From Nereida sp965655635 (GTDB lineage Bacteria > Pseudomonadota > Alphaproteobacteria > Rhodobacterales > Rhodobacteraceae): a DNA stretch of 64,000 nucleotides. This document shows, one piece after another, positions 1 through 7,998 of this stretch. The stretch is taken from contig NZ_CBFHHE010000006.1 of NCBI RefSeq assembly GCF_965655635.1, forward strand, positions 1 to 64,000. Direction: 5' to 3'. The position numbers and the translations under genes were made by a program. The notes under the pieces were generated by a model, which saw only the letters and a program-made list of their open reading frames with translations, did no database searches and was not told the DNA's origin. How positions within the stretch are numbered: the first letter of the stretch is position 1; each line of letters begins with the position of its first letter.

Positions 1-1047
1 CCCATTGATGGGGTCATCAAAGGGCGGAGCGATATCTCAGGCATCACGATCGCGCGGGTTTTGAATGACGAAGTGCCAAAGCTTTCGGGGATTAACTTGG
101 CACTTGAGCCCTCGCTTGTTGGGGTCACGCTTTCGACGGACCACGGCCCATTTACTGTAACGCTTGATCGCCGCCGCCTGTCGCCAAAAAACCCACACCA
201 GCTTTTTGTTTGGATGGTCGCTATCGGTGCTGTGATGTTGGTCATCTCGTATATGTTTTTGCGCAACCAATTGCGGCCGGTAAAGCGGTTGGCGGTTGCG
301 GCGGCCGCGTTCGGGCGGGGGCAGGTGGTTTCTCTGACGCCCACGGGGGCCATGGAAATGCGCGCGGCGGGGACGGCCTTTTTGGATATGCGGGCACGGA
401 TTGAACGGCAAGCTCAGCAACGGCGCCTGATGTTGTCGGGTATTAGTCATGACCTGCGCACGCCACTGACCCGCATGCGGCTTGGGCTGTCGCTGATGGA
501 CGAAGACACCAGCGAGCTAGAGGGTGATGTGGACGCCATGCAGCAGATGCTTGATGCGTTTTTGAATTTCGCGCGTGATGAAGGCACGGAAGAAACGGAA
601 ATCGCTGATCTTAGGCCGCTGATTACGGATGCAATCCAACAAAGCCAGCGTGCAGGATTTGACGTCACAGCGGTAGGCGAAATTTCCACGGTATCGATGC
701 CTTTGCGCTCCATGGCCATCGGAAGGTTGCTGGATAACCTCATCTCGAATGGTGCAAAATATGGCACCCGTGTTGGGGTGTCACTTGCGGTGAGTGAGCG
801 AAGTGTGTGCATCACCATTGAGGACGATGGCCCGGGTATTGAGCCTGAATTTTATCACACCGCATTACGCCCGTTCACACGGCTTGAAGGGGGGCGTAAT
901 CAGAACAAAGTCGCGGGCGTCGGGCTGGGTTTGGCAATCGCCAACGACATCGTGCGCAGCCACGGCGGGTCTTTGCGCCTTGGTGTCAGCGATGCGTTTG
1001 GGGGATTACGTGTTGATGTAGTGATGTCACGTCCGGCACCTGACTAA
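1..1047 (+). CDS. Sensor histidine kinase, EnvZ-like (5' end outside window)
   Basis: The reading frame is open from base 1, so the N-terminus lies outside the window. Visible in order: end of a periplasmic sensor region, a membrane segment (about 208-261), a HAMP-like linker, the phosphoacceptor box SHDLRTPLTRM with its His at 448-450, then the ATP-binding domain with N box (LLDNLISNGAKYG), G1 (EDDGPGIEP), F box (RPFTRLEGG) and G2 (GVGLGLAIAN). The SHDLRTPLTR box is typical of the EnvZ/OmpR family. It would autophosphorylate and hand the phosphate to a response regulator, probably encoded upstream of the window. The signal cannot be read from this part. It faces the convergent tRNA gene 14 bases downstream. 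Confidence 0.92.
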   Translation, partial: PIDGVIKGRSDISGITIARVLNDEVPKLSGINLALEPSLVGVTLSTDHGPFTVTLDRRRLSPKNPHQLFVWMVAIGAVMLVISYMFLRNQLRPVKRLAVAAAAFGRGQVVSLTPTGAMEMRAAGTAFLDMRARIERQAQQRRLMLSGISHDLRTPLTRMRLGLSLMDEDTSELEGDVDAMQQMLDAFLNFARDEGTEETEIADLRPLITDAIQQSQRAGFDVTAVGEISTVSMPLRSMAIGRLLDNLISNGAKYGTRVGVSLAVSERSVCITIEDDGPGIEPEFYHTALRPFTRLEGGRNQNKVAGVGLGLAIANDIVRSHGGSLRLGVSDAFGGLRVDVVMSRPAPD

Positions 1048-1061
1048 TCAGGCGACGCGTG

Positions 1062-1138
1062 TGGTAGGCCCGGCAGGACTTGAACCCGCGACCAAGCCGT
1101 TATGAGCGGCCTGCTCTAACCAGCTGAGCTACAGGCCC
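1062..1138 (-). tRNA. tRNA with CAU anticodon, probably tRNA-Ile2
   Basis: Read on the minus strand, 77 bases fold into a full cloverleaf with an encoded CCA end. The anticodon stem GGCCG/CGGCU holds the loop CUCAUAA, so the anticodon is CAU. The acceptor start GGGCCUGUAGCUCAG resembles tRNA-Ile, and the segment after the anticodon stem (UUGGUCGC) matches the AUA-reading tRNA-Ile2 of E. coli better than elongator tRNA-Met. I therefore favour tRNA-Ile2, whose C34 is converted to lysidine by TilS. Automatic annotation would probably call it tRNA-Met. The acceptor stem contains a G1-U72 and a U6-G67 wobble pair. Confidence 0.9.
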
Positions 1139-1141
1139 ACG

Positions 1142-1191
1142 CAGTCATGGTGCTATCCTTGGCATTCAGTAGGGTCAAGGTGGCATGACTG
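1142..1191. repeat. Nested inverted repeat just upstream of the tRNA
   Basis: Outer arms CAGTCATG (1142-1149) and CATGACTG (1184-1191) are perfect complements. Inside them CCTTG (1157-1161) and CAAGG (1176-1180) also pair. The structure starts three bases from the tRNA 5' end, so it would lie in the tRNA leader or promoter region on the minus strand. On the plus strand it is followed by ATTTTG, a weak terminator-like tail. No function can be assigned. Confidence 0.5.
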
Positions 1192-1332
1192 ATTTTGTGC
1201 TCGAGCTTGGTGTAATCTACAATTCAGATTTCAGGCGTTATGCACTGTGAAAGCGGCTTAAACCCCATCTCCCTTTGACCCCTTCGCGCGGACCTGCTAC
1301 GTGGCGGCAACATCATTGTCCGGAGCGCGCAT

Positions 1333-2397
1333 ATGTCCAATGACATCCCCACTTCCCCGCAATCATTGAGCTATGCTGACGCTGGCGTTGATATCGACGC
1401 AGGCAACGCTTTGGTCGAACGGATCAAGCCCGCCGCGAAGTCTACCAACCGTGCTGGTGTTATGGCAGGCTTGGGTGGTTTTGGTGGTTTGTTTGATCTT
1501 AAGGCTGCGGGTTATATCGACCCAATTCTGGTTGCTGCGACAGACGGTGTTGGCACAAAACTGCGGATTGCGATTGATACAGGCAACGTCGACGGTGTTG
1601 GCATTGATCTGGTGGCGATGTGCGTGAACGATTTGATTTGCCAAGGGTCAGAGCCGCTTTTCTTTCTGGACTACTTCGCGACAGGCAAGCTTGAGCTCGA
1701 CAGTGCTGCGCGCATCATCGAGGGGATTGCAGCCGGATGTAAGGCCAGCGGATGTGCCTTGATCGGTGGTGAAACTGCTGAAATGCCCGGCATGTATGAG
1801 GGTGGTGATTTTGACCTCGCGGGTTTTGCTGTTGGTGCGATGGAGCGTGGCGTAAGCCTGCCTGCTGATATCAAGCCGGGTGATATTCTACTGGGTCTTG
1901 CCAGTGACGGCGTACATTCAAATGGCTTTTCGCTTGTGCGTAAAATTGTCGAAGTGTCGGGCCTTGCTTGGGACGACGTATGTCCTTGGGACGCAAGCCA
2001 GACCCTTGGTGCTGCGCTTTTGACGCCAACGCGGCTCTATGTGCAAAGCACTTTGGCGGCCTTCAAAGCCGGTAAAATTCAGGGTCTTGCCCATATCACT
2101 GGCGGCGGACTTACCGAGAACTTGCCCCGCGTGCTTCCAGAAGGCTGTGCCGCGCAAGTTGATCTTGATGCGTGGGACTTGCCTCCGGTTTTCAAATGGC
2201 TCGCCCAGGAAGGCCAGATGCACGCAGCCGAGCTGTTGAAAACATTTAACTCCGGCATTGGCATGGTGGCCGTTGTACGCGAGGCTGATGTGCCAGACGC
2301 GGTACGTATTCTGGCCGAGCACGGCGAGATTGTTGTGCCGCTTGGTCAAGTTACCGAAGGCAATGGTCAGGTTCACTACTCCGGCGCCATCGCGTGA
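1333..2397 (+). CDS. purM: Phosphoribosylformylglycinamidine cyclo-ligase (AIR synthetase)
   Basis: Catalyses ATP-dependent ring closure of FGAM to aminoimidazole ribonucleotide, the fifth step of purine synthesis, in the cytosol. The 354-residue length is normal for PurM. Recognisable family segments are YADAGVDIDAGNALV at the N-terminus, the Gly-rich GGFGGLFDL stretch, TDGVGTKLRIA, the ALIGGETAEMPGMY block and HITGGGLTENLPRVL. The start ATG follows a GGAG element (1322-1325) at suitable spacing. The stop overlaps the purN start by four bases, so the two are translationally coupled. The 190 bases before it should hold the promoter, but I see no convincing -35/-10 pair. Confidence 0.97.
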   Translation: MSNDIPTSPQSLSYADAGVDIDAGNALVERIKPAAKSTNRAGVMAGLGGFGGLFDLKAAGYIDPILVAATDGVGTKLRIAIDTGNVDGVGIDLVAMCVNDLICQGSEPLFFLDYFATGKLELDSAARIIEGIAAGCKASGCALIGGETAEMPGMYEGGDFDLAGFAVGAMERGVSLPADIKPGDILLGLASDGVHSNGFSLVRKIVEVSGLAWDDVCPWDASQTLGAALLTPTRLYVQSTLAAFKAGKIQGLAHITGGGLTENLPRVLPEGCAAQVDLDAWDLPPVFKWLAQEGQMHAAELLKTFNSGIGMVAVVREADVPDAVRILAEHGEIVVPLGQVTEGNGQVHYSGAIA

Positions 2398-2999
2398 GCG
2401 CAGAGAAACGGGATGTAGACCGCCTGCGGGTGGCGATTTTGATCTCTGGCGGGGGCTCAAACATGATGACCCTGCTCGATGACATGGCGCGTGTTGATCA
2501 TCTTGCAACACCCGTTATCGTGATCGCGAACCGTCCCGACGCAGGCGGGCTTGCAAAGGCGCGCGCGAACAGTGTTGCAGCGCAGTGTATAGATCACAAA
2601 GCCTTCGACAGCCGTTCTGAGTTTGAAGATGCGCTGCATAGGGCGCTGCTTGATGCGGGTCCTGATCTGATTTGCCTCGCGGGCTTTATGCGCATTCTAA
2701 GCGCTGAGTTTGTGGCAAAGTGGGAAGGGCGTATTCTGAATATCCACCCATCTCTTTTGCCGAAATACAAAGGTCTTCACACCCATGCGCGCGCCATTGA
2801 GGCAGGCGATTATTTGCACGGGTGCACTGTGCATCATGTCACTGCCGCCCTTGATGATGGGCCAATCATTGGTCAAGCCACCGTGCGGATCGCAGCAGAT
2901 GACACGCCAGAAAGCCTTGCGGCCAAAGTGTTGGTTCAAGAGCATCTGCTCTATCCCAAAGCGCTACGGATCGCGTGTGAAAGTATAATTCAGAATTAA
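2394..2999 (+). CDS. purN: Phosphoribosylglycinamide formyltransferase (GART)
   Basis: Transfers the formyl group of 10-formyltetrahydrofolate to GAR, step three of purine synthesis. The 201-residue protein shows the N-terminal LISGGGSNM nucleotide-binding loop, the NIHPSLLPKYKGLHTH block with the catalytic Asn and His, and the downstream GCTVHHVTAALDDGPII segment with the catalytic Asp. The start is GTG in a GTGA overlap with the purM stop. The purM-purN pairing is common in alphaproteobacteria. Other purine genes of the pathway (purC, purS, purQ) lie about 7 kb further on. Confidence 0.96.
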   Translation: MSAEKRDVDRLRVAILISGGGSNMMTLLDDMARVDHLATPVIVIANRPDAGGLAKARANSVAAQCIDHKAFDSRSEFEDALHRALLDAGPDLICLAGFMRILSAEFVAKWEGRILNIHPSLLPKYKGLHTHARAIEAGDYLHGCTVHHVTAALDDGPIIGQATVRIAADDTPESLAAKVLVQEHLLYPKALRIACESIIQN

Positions 3000-3087
3000 G
3001 ACATGAAAATCGGCTTGGAGATGTGGCCGGAAATGGCTACACAAGATGAACTTCGGGACGTCCCCGACAACTAAAGAACGGCCGCAC

Positions 3088-4254
3088 ATGCGCACATTGA
3101 CCACCACCAAAGCTTTATCCGAATTTTGCGCCAGCGCACGGGAGTGTGACTACGTTACAATCGACACTGAGTTTTTGCGCGAACGCACGTATTACTCAAA
3201 GCTTTGCCTGATCCAGATGGCCTATCGCGGTGAGAACGGCGCGGACGCTGTGCTGATTGACCCGCTTGTGGATGAGTTGTCGCTTGAGCCGCTCTATGAC
3301 TTGTTCCGGGACACTTCTGTCGTAAAAGTGTTTCACGCCGCTCGGCAAGACCTTGAGATTTTCTTTGTTGATGCCAAAGTTTTCCCAGAGCCACTTTTTG
3401 ATACACAAGTGGCGGCAATGGTTTGCGGTTTTGGTGAGCAGGTGGGCTATGAGACGCTTGTCCGCAAAATCGCACGTCAAGCTCTTGATAAGTCGTCACG
3501 GTTTACGGATTGGTCGCGTAGACCTCTAAGTGATGCGCAGAAAACCTATGCTCTCGCTGATGTAACCCATCTGCGTGATATCTATGAGTTTCTTAAAGTT
3601 GAGATTGAAAAGTCCAATCGAACCAAATGGGTAGAGGAAGAACTTGAAGTCCTTACATCGCCCGAAACATATATTATTGAGCCGCAAAACGCATGGGCAC
3701 GCATCAAAACGCGTACGCAATCAGGTCGCTTTATGGCGCTGGTTCAAACCCTTGCAGAGTTTCGTGAAGACTATGCGCAAAGCAAAAATGTGCCACGCAA
3801 CCGCATTATGAAAGATGACGCGTTGCTTGAGATGGCCTCTTTGAAGCCGACCTCGCACAAAGAGCTGAATGGCGCACGCTTGCTGCAACGCGATGCCCGC
3901 CGTGGTGACATTGCTGATGGTATTCTGGCCGCTGTTGCAAAAGGCATCGCGATGCCGGCGGATAAAGCGCCCAAGATTGCCAAGGCGAACTCGAACATCC
4001 AAGTGAACCCTGCGCTAGCGGATCTGCTTCGCGTGTTGTTGAAGGCGAAATGCGACACTTCGGGTGTTGCCCAAAAGCTTGTTGCCAACGCAGCTGAGCT
4101 TGATGCAATCGCGGCGGGTGAGCGCGATCTACCCTCATTGCGGGGTTGGCGCGCCGAGGTATTTGGTCAAGACGCCCTGCGTTTGAGTGAAGGCAAAGTG
4201 GCGCTTGCAACCCAAGGCGACAAAGTTGTCACCATTGAGCTTGACGCTGTGTAA
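3088..4254 (+). CDS. rnd: Ribonuclease D
   Basis: A 3'-to-5' exoribonuclease of the DEDD family that trims tRNA and other stable RNA 3' ends. The three exonuclease motifs are visible: Exo I in TIDTEFLRER, Exo II in FHAARQDLEIF and Exo III in YALADVTHL with the Tyr-x3-Asp pattern. An HRDC domain follows from about residue 195. I chose ATG 3088, which gives 388 residues and the usual alphaproteobacterial beginning. An in-frame ATG at 3046 would add 14 non-family residues. The gene converges on the lipoprotein gene with only 12 bases between the stops. Confidence 0.95.
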   Translation: MRTLTTTKALSEFCASARECDYVTIDTEFLRERTYYSKLCLIQMAYRGENGADAVLIDPLVDELSLEPLYDLFRDTSVVKVFHAARQDLEIFFVDAKVFPEPLFDTQVAAMVCGFGEQVGYETLVRKIARQALDKSSRFTDWSRRPLSDAQKTYALADVTHLRDIYEFLKVEIEKSNRTKWVEEELEVLTSPETYIIEPQNAWARIKTRTQSGRFMALVQTLAEFREDYAQSKNVPRNRIMKDDALLEMASLKPTSHKELNGARLLQRDARRGDIADGILAAVAKGIAMPADKAPKIAKANSNIQVNPALADLLRVLLKAKCDTSGVAQKLVANAAELDAIAAGERDLPSLRGWRAEVFGQDALRLSEGKVALATQGDKVVTIELDAV

Positions 4255-4266
4255 GCGGGTAAAGCT

Positions 4267-4737
4267 TTAGCGGCGGGTGCGCCGGACGTTATTTTGGCCG
4301 CGTACTTCAATCGCCGTGATGCCTTGCAGGGCAATGTCAGACACAAATGTGCCCACAGTGATTTCCCGTGATGGCGCGCTGCCAACGGGTGCACCCGGGC
4401 GAGGCGGTACAACTCTTAATTCAAACGCAAGCAAACCACGCGTGTCGGTCTCAACCTCGATCAACTCAGCAGTGTGAAAGCCTTGGGCCTGAGGCAGGCC
4501 GGTCACGCGCACGATGGCGCCGCCTGGCGCGCGTTCAATCCGCATATCAGCCACCTGTGAAACAAGGGGGCGGATATCTTTCGCGGTTTCCAATGCACCT
4601 TCGGGCGTCAGCCGTTCTTCTTGCCGTTCGTAGTTGAACCAATTCATCGGGTTCACGCGGCTTTCCCGAATACTTCCACAGGCGGTTAAGCTGACAGTGG
4701 TTGTAACGAACACGGCAGATTTAATGATGCGGCGCAT
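4267..4737 (-). CDS. Small conserved lipoprotein of unknown function
   Basis: A 156-residue protein with a clear lipoprotein signal: charged MRRIIKSA start, hydrophobic core and the lipobox LTAC with Cys20. After lipidation it would be held in the inner or outer membrane facing the periplasm. The mature part has no motif I recognise, is rich in Arg, Val and Pro, and ends in a basic RRTRR tail. It is divergent from sufE (about 150 bases between the starts) and convergent with rnd, so it is probably a single-gene unit. Proteins like this appear to be conserved in roseobacters, but I cannot give a function. Confidence 0.8.
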   Translation of the reverse strand: MRRIIKSAVFVTTTVSLTACGSIRESRVNPMNWFNYERQEERLTPEGALETAKDIRPLVSQVADMRIERAPGGAIVRVTGLPQAQGFHTAELIEVETDTRGLLAFELRVVPPRPGAPVGSAPSREITVGTFVSDIALQGITAIEVRGQNNVRRTRR

Positions 4738-4886
4738 GAAAACCCTATACGTTGCGGCGCGAAAATGCGCCTTTATTTGCTATCTGATCGGTTCGGGTTT
4801 GAAAACCCTGCGAAAAGCTTGATTGCCCCTAGACGGAGGCGGGGCTGCGACTTACCTCATTCTCAAGACAAACAAAGGAACCGGTC

Positions 4887-5315
4887 ATGGCGGCACAAGA
4901 ATTTGAAGAGTTGGCGGAAACGTTTGAATTTCTGGATGATTGGGAAGACCGGTATCGCCACGTCATTGACATGGGGAAAAGCCTGCCACCTTTGGACCCC
5001 GCATTTCAGGTTGACGCCACAAAAGTTGACGGATGCGCAAGCCAAGTTTGGTTGCGCCCAATGATCCAAGGGACTGGCCCAGATGCAGCGTTCGAGTTTG
5101 AGGGTGACAGCGATGCGATGATCGTCAAAGGTCTGATTGCGGTACTGCATACGCTTTATGCGGGACGCACGGTTGCGGATGTGGGTAAGGTCGATGCACT
5201 TTCTGAGTTGGGGCGTCTTGGCTTGAACGATCACCTGTCTGCACAGCGGTCAAACGGTGTGCGTGCCATGGTCGAACGGATACGAATGGTGTCTGCAGAG
5301 GCGGCTGCGGGCTAA
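4887..5315 (+). CDS. sufE: SufE-family cysteine desulfurase partner
   Basis: SufE accepts persulfide sulfur from the cysteine desulfurase SufS and passes it to the SufBCD scaffold for Fe-S cluster assembly. The 142-residue length and the segment VDGCASQVW, with the acceptor Cys50, are diagnostic. A DWEDRYRHVIDMGKSLPPL stretch matches the SufE N-terminal helices. The rest of the suf operon is not in the window, so this is a stand-alone copy. The TAA stop overlaps the TAG of the convergent DUF1638 gene by a few bases. Confidence 0.95.
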   Translation: MAAQEFEELAETFEFLDDWEDRYRHVIDMGKSLPPLDPAFQVDATKVDGCASQVWLRPMIQGTGPDAAFEFEGDSDAMIVKGLIAVLHTLYAGRTVADVGKVDALSELGRLGLNDHLSAQRSNGVRAMVERIRMVSAEAAAG

Positions 5316-5941
5316 GCCTTTGCCCATGATGTAATTGCCCGCTGCATATCGCCGTAGCCTGTGAAGCGGCGCTCAAAATCAAGTCCAAGGCGGGTGGCGC
5401 AGTCTTTTGCTTTGGCGGTCAACTCTGCATCATCAGTCTGTGCTTGATAGACCAGCGTTGTGTAGTGCCCGAAATACATGTCCCGCAACTCAGGGTGACG
5501 ATCAAGGCCGAGAGGCTCGTTGACGAAAGCATCAAACTGGCGTACCAAAAAGTCCGTCAGGTAAAAGCATGTCATTTCACCCCGTGCTTCAAATACCACG
5601 TTGCCTTCAAAAAAGCTGTAACAATGCGGGCCGGCGATCATCTCTACCCCGAGCGTGTCGCATGTTTGCTGCAGTAAGCCCCCCGTGCCGCAGTCAGCAT
5701 AAACCACATAGATCTTTTCGTAGGTTGTCCGGTGCTGCTCAACAGCCTTGCGGACGGCGTTCGGAATATCGGCTGGCGAGTTGTGCAAAATTGCCGGCAG
5801 GCACTTCAGGTCCATGTGCGCCCAACCGGCGGTATTGAGAATATCTAAGATTTCACGAGCAAGGGCACCACAAGCCAGCAATAAAACACGGGCTTCACCA
5901 GTTGGCTTAACACCATGATCGCGTAAAGTGGTGTCATCCAT
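5312..5941 (-). CDS. DUF1638 protein linked to B12-dependent methionine synthesis
   Basis: A 209-residue protein of the DUF1638 family. I chose the internal ATG because a strong GGGAGGAG element sits directly upstream; a longer frame would add seven residues. Conserved-looking segments are VLLLACGALAREI at the N-terminus, VYADCGTGG in the middle and GPHCYSFFEGN, which supply several Cys and His residues that could bind a metal or cofactor. It lies downstream of the corrinoid protein and homocysteine methyltransferase on the same strand. As I recall, genetic work in roseobacters tied DUF1638 proteins to methionine synthesis or B12 reactivation; this is from memory. The biochemical activity is not known to me. 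Confidence 0.85.
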   Translation of the reverse strand: MDDTTLRDHGVKPTGEARVLLLACGALAREILDILNTAGWAHMDLKCLPAILHNSPADIPNAVRKAVEQHRTTYEKIYVVYADCGTGGLLQQTCDTLGVEMIAGPHCYSFFEGNVVFEARGEMTCFYLTDFLVRQFDAFVNEPLGLDRHPELRDMYFGHYTTLVYQAQTDDAELTAKAKDCATRLGLDFERRFTGYGDMQRAITSWAKA

Positions 5942-5960
5942 TATTGCTCCTCCCAGAAAC

Positions 5961-5997
5961 AAAAAGCCCCACCCGAATAATCCGGGCAGGGCTTCTT
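5961..5997 (-). terminator. Strong hairpin with T-run between the corrinoid and DUF1638 genes
   Basis: On the minus strand AAGCCC-TG-CCCG and CGGG-TG-GGGCTT pair around a short loop and run into TTTTTG. It is a good intrinsic terminator for the corrinoid-protein gene. It ends only about ten bases before the DUF1638 ribosome binding site, so DUF1638 expression must come from read-through or from a promoter overlapping the hairpin. An attenuator role is possible. Confidence 0.8.
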
Positions 5998-6030
5998 TTG
6001 TTTAAAAATATCCAATTCCTTAAGGCTGGC

Positions 6031-6732
6031 TTAACTGGCCGCCATTTGGTTATGTTTACGCGCCATGAAATTTTTTGCGGTCTCAACAGCGACTGCTGCA
6101 TCACGGCAATACGCGTCTGCTCCGATAGCACGGCCAAATTCTTCGTTAAGCGGCGCACCACCAACCAGGACTGTGTAATCGTCGCGAATGCCTTTTTCGA
6201 CCATCGTATCGATAACAACCTTCATGTAAGGCATCGTGGTTGTCAGCAGGGCCGACATCCCAAGGATATCCGGTTGTTCGGTCTCAAGCGCCTCAAGGTA
6301 GCTTTCGACCGCGTTATTAATACCGATGTCGACCACTTCAAAGCCCGCACCTTCCATCATCATGGATACAAGGTTTTTGCCAATGTCGTGGATATCGCCC
6401 TTCACAGTGCCAATAACCATTTTGCCGACCCGCGGCGCGCCTGTTTCAGCAAGCAGCGGTTTCAAGATGGCCATGCCGCCCTTCATCGCGTTCGCAGCCA
6501 GTAACACTTCGGGTACAAACAAAATGCCATCGCGGAAGTCGTGTCCGACAATTGTCATTCCGCCCACGAGGGCTTCGGTCAGGATGCGGTAAGGTGGCCA
6601 ATCGCGTGACAACAAAATGTTGACGGCTTCCTCGATCTCTTCTTTGAGGCCGTCGTAAAGATCGTCGAACATTTGTGCGACAAGGTCTTCGTCATTTAAT
6701 TCTGACAGGATGATATCGTCTTCTTCGGACAT
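6031..6732 (-). CDS. Corrinoid (B12-binding) methyltransferase subunit
   Basis: A 233-residue cobalamin carrier protein. Residues 1-90 form the helical cap domain typical of MetH and MtbC/MtaC proteins. The Rossmann-like cobalamin domain follows, with the DxHxxG motif in GDIHDIGKN (His115 as lower cobalt ligand) and the later VGGAPLNEEF loop. The start was chosen at the ATG preceded by AAAGGA; the frame is open far upstream, but that part overlaps the methyltransferase gene. Together with the neighbouring homocysteine methyltransferase it looks like part of a split methionine synthase, or a related B12 methyl-transfer system using glycine betaine or methyl-THF. Confidence 0.93.
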   Translation of the reverse strand: MSEEDDIILSELNDEDLVAQMFDDLYDGLKEEIEEAVNILLSRDWPPYRILTEALVGGMTIVGHDFRDGILFVPEVLLAANAMKGGMAILKPLLAETGAPRVGKMVIGTVKGDIHDIGKNLVSMMMEGAGFEVVDIGINNAVESYLEALETEQPDILGMSALLTTTMPYMKVVIDTMVEKGIRDDYTVLVGGAPLNEEFGRAIGADAYCRDAAVAVETAKNFMARKHNQMAAS

Positions 6733-6880
6733 CCGCGTGATCCTTTGTTGAGGCGCAAAACGAAAAAAGCGCAGCGGGGATTTTTCATTAGTATTCCAAC
6801 AAGCTTTCAAAAACCGTTGGCACAATTGCGACATGAGTTGCATCCGGTGCGACCGATTGTCATCTAGGGTCGATCTTGCG

Positions 6881-7903
6881 CTATGCGGCGGGGCGTCTGC
6901 GGCGCTTTGTGCTGCGTGCTTTGGGCGCGTTGCCGTCTGTGCCGTCCGAGGCTGATGAAAACCCGCCCAATGCCGCGGCGATTGCCTCATGGCTCGGCGC
7001 ATCGCTGCGAGGACGTTCTTCAAGGGCGGCCCGCATTGCTTTGAGATGCTCAGGTGTTGTGCCGCAACATCCGCCAACGATTTTGGCGCCGCTATCGCGT
7101 GCAAGACAGGCGTAGTCGGCCATAAGTTCAGGCGTGCCGTCATAGTGGATATGTCCATCGTGATACTTTGGAATACCTGCATTGCCTTTGGCGATAAGGG
7201 GATGCTGCGGCTGTTCTGCTGACAAGCCTTGGACTGTGCGCAACAAATCCGACGCCCCCACGCCGCAGTTCGCCCCGAAGGCAACAGGCGGGTTTTCAAG
7301 TTTAAGCGTTTTGCGGACCATGTCTTTGGTCGTGATCCCCATCATTGTGCGACCGGCGGTGTCAAAGCTCATCGTGCCGCACCACGGCAGCTCTGCCAAA
7401 GCAAAGGCTTTTGAGGCCGCGGCAAATTCTTCAAATGCACTAATGGTTTCGACCCAAGCTACGTCTGCGCCGCCAGCTTTCAGCCCTTCCGCTTGCTCAT
7501 GAAACATCTCCACAGCTAGGTCAAAGGTCAACGTGCCCATGGGCGCCATGATGTCGCCGGTAGGACCGACCGAGCCAGCTACGATGACTTTTCGATCCGT
7601 CACTTTATCAGCAACCTCGCGACCAAGTTCTGCGCCGAGTTTATTGAGCTCGAATACCCGCGATTGGGAGTTGTGCAATTTGAGCCTGCTGGCGTTGCCA
7701 CCGAACGTATTGGTTAAAAATAGATCGCTCCCTGCGTTGACCGCACTGGCATAGAGCGCCCTGATGCGGTCGGGGTGTTCGACGTTCCACAGTTCTGGCG
7801 GATCACCAGCGCTGAGCCCCATGTTGAAAAGGTTTGTTCCCGTTGCGCCATCGGCAAGCAGCCAATCGCGATTTTGAAGAAGGGTTGTTAAGGGATTGCT
7901 CAT
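6881..7903 (-). CDS. Homocysteine S-methyltransferase (split MetH / betaine-homocysteine type)
   Basis: A 340-residue TIM-barrel enzyme of the homocysteine methyltransferase family. The zinc-binding cysteines are visible in FGANCGVG and in GGCCGTTPEH. The N-terminal LLADGATGTNLF and the TNTFGGNASRL segments are family hallmarks. It would methylate homocysteine to methionine, receiving the methyl group from the corrinoid protein encoded about 150 bases downstream. The C-terminal tail after the GGCCG domain is Ser- and Arg-rich. ATG 7903 is preferred because GAGG lies nine bases upstream; a TTG three bases earlier is less likely. Annotation as betaine-homocysteine methyltransferase is also possible. 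Confidence 0.92.
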   Translation of the reverse strand: MSNPLTTLLQNRDWLLADGATGTNLFNMGLSAGDPPELWNVEHPDRIRALYASAVNAGSDLFLTNTFGGNASRLKLHNSQSRVFELNKLGAELGREVADKVTDRKVIVAGSVGPTGDIMAPMGTLTFDLAVEMFHEQAEGLKAGGADVAWVETISAFEEFAAASKAFALAELPWCGTMSFDTAGRTMMGITTKDMVRKTLKLENPPVAFGANCGVGASDLLRTVQGLSAEQPQHPLIAKGNAGIPKYHDGHIHYDGTPELMADYACLARDSGAKIVGGCCGTTPEHLKAMRAALEERPRSDAPSHEAIAAALGGFSSASDGTDGNAPKARSTKRRRRPAA

Positions 7904-7998
7904 CAAGATGCGCCTCGTGACTGGGTGTCTCCTGCTAGTGCCACGTTACCCTGCTTTAATGAAGTTCATAATTCTCATGTTGATTATGAGGTGCGCGC
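7904..7998 (-). promoter_or_regulatory. Short leader with alternative hairpins before the homocysteine methyltransferase
   Basis: On the minus strand, CTCAT can pair with ATGAG, or the overlapping TCATAAT can pair with ATTATGA. The two folds are mutually exclusive. A later GGGT/ACCC pair encloses an AGGAG. Mutually exclusive stems before a methionine gene suggest control, for example by S-adenosylmethionine, but I do not recognise a known riboswitch consensus. Function is uncertain. Confidence 0.3.

Noticed and set aside
6733..7299. Long upstream extension of the corrinoid-protein frame
   Set aside because: It lies inside the homocysteine methyltransferase gene and its sequence is not protein-like; the family start and binding site are at 6732.
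7904..7998. Call of a defined SAM-II or SAM-V riboswitch
   Set aside because: The conserved bases I recall for those classes could not be matched; kept only as an unclassified leader.
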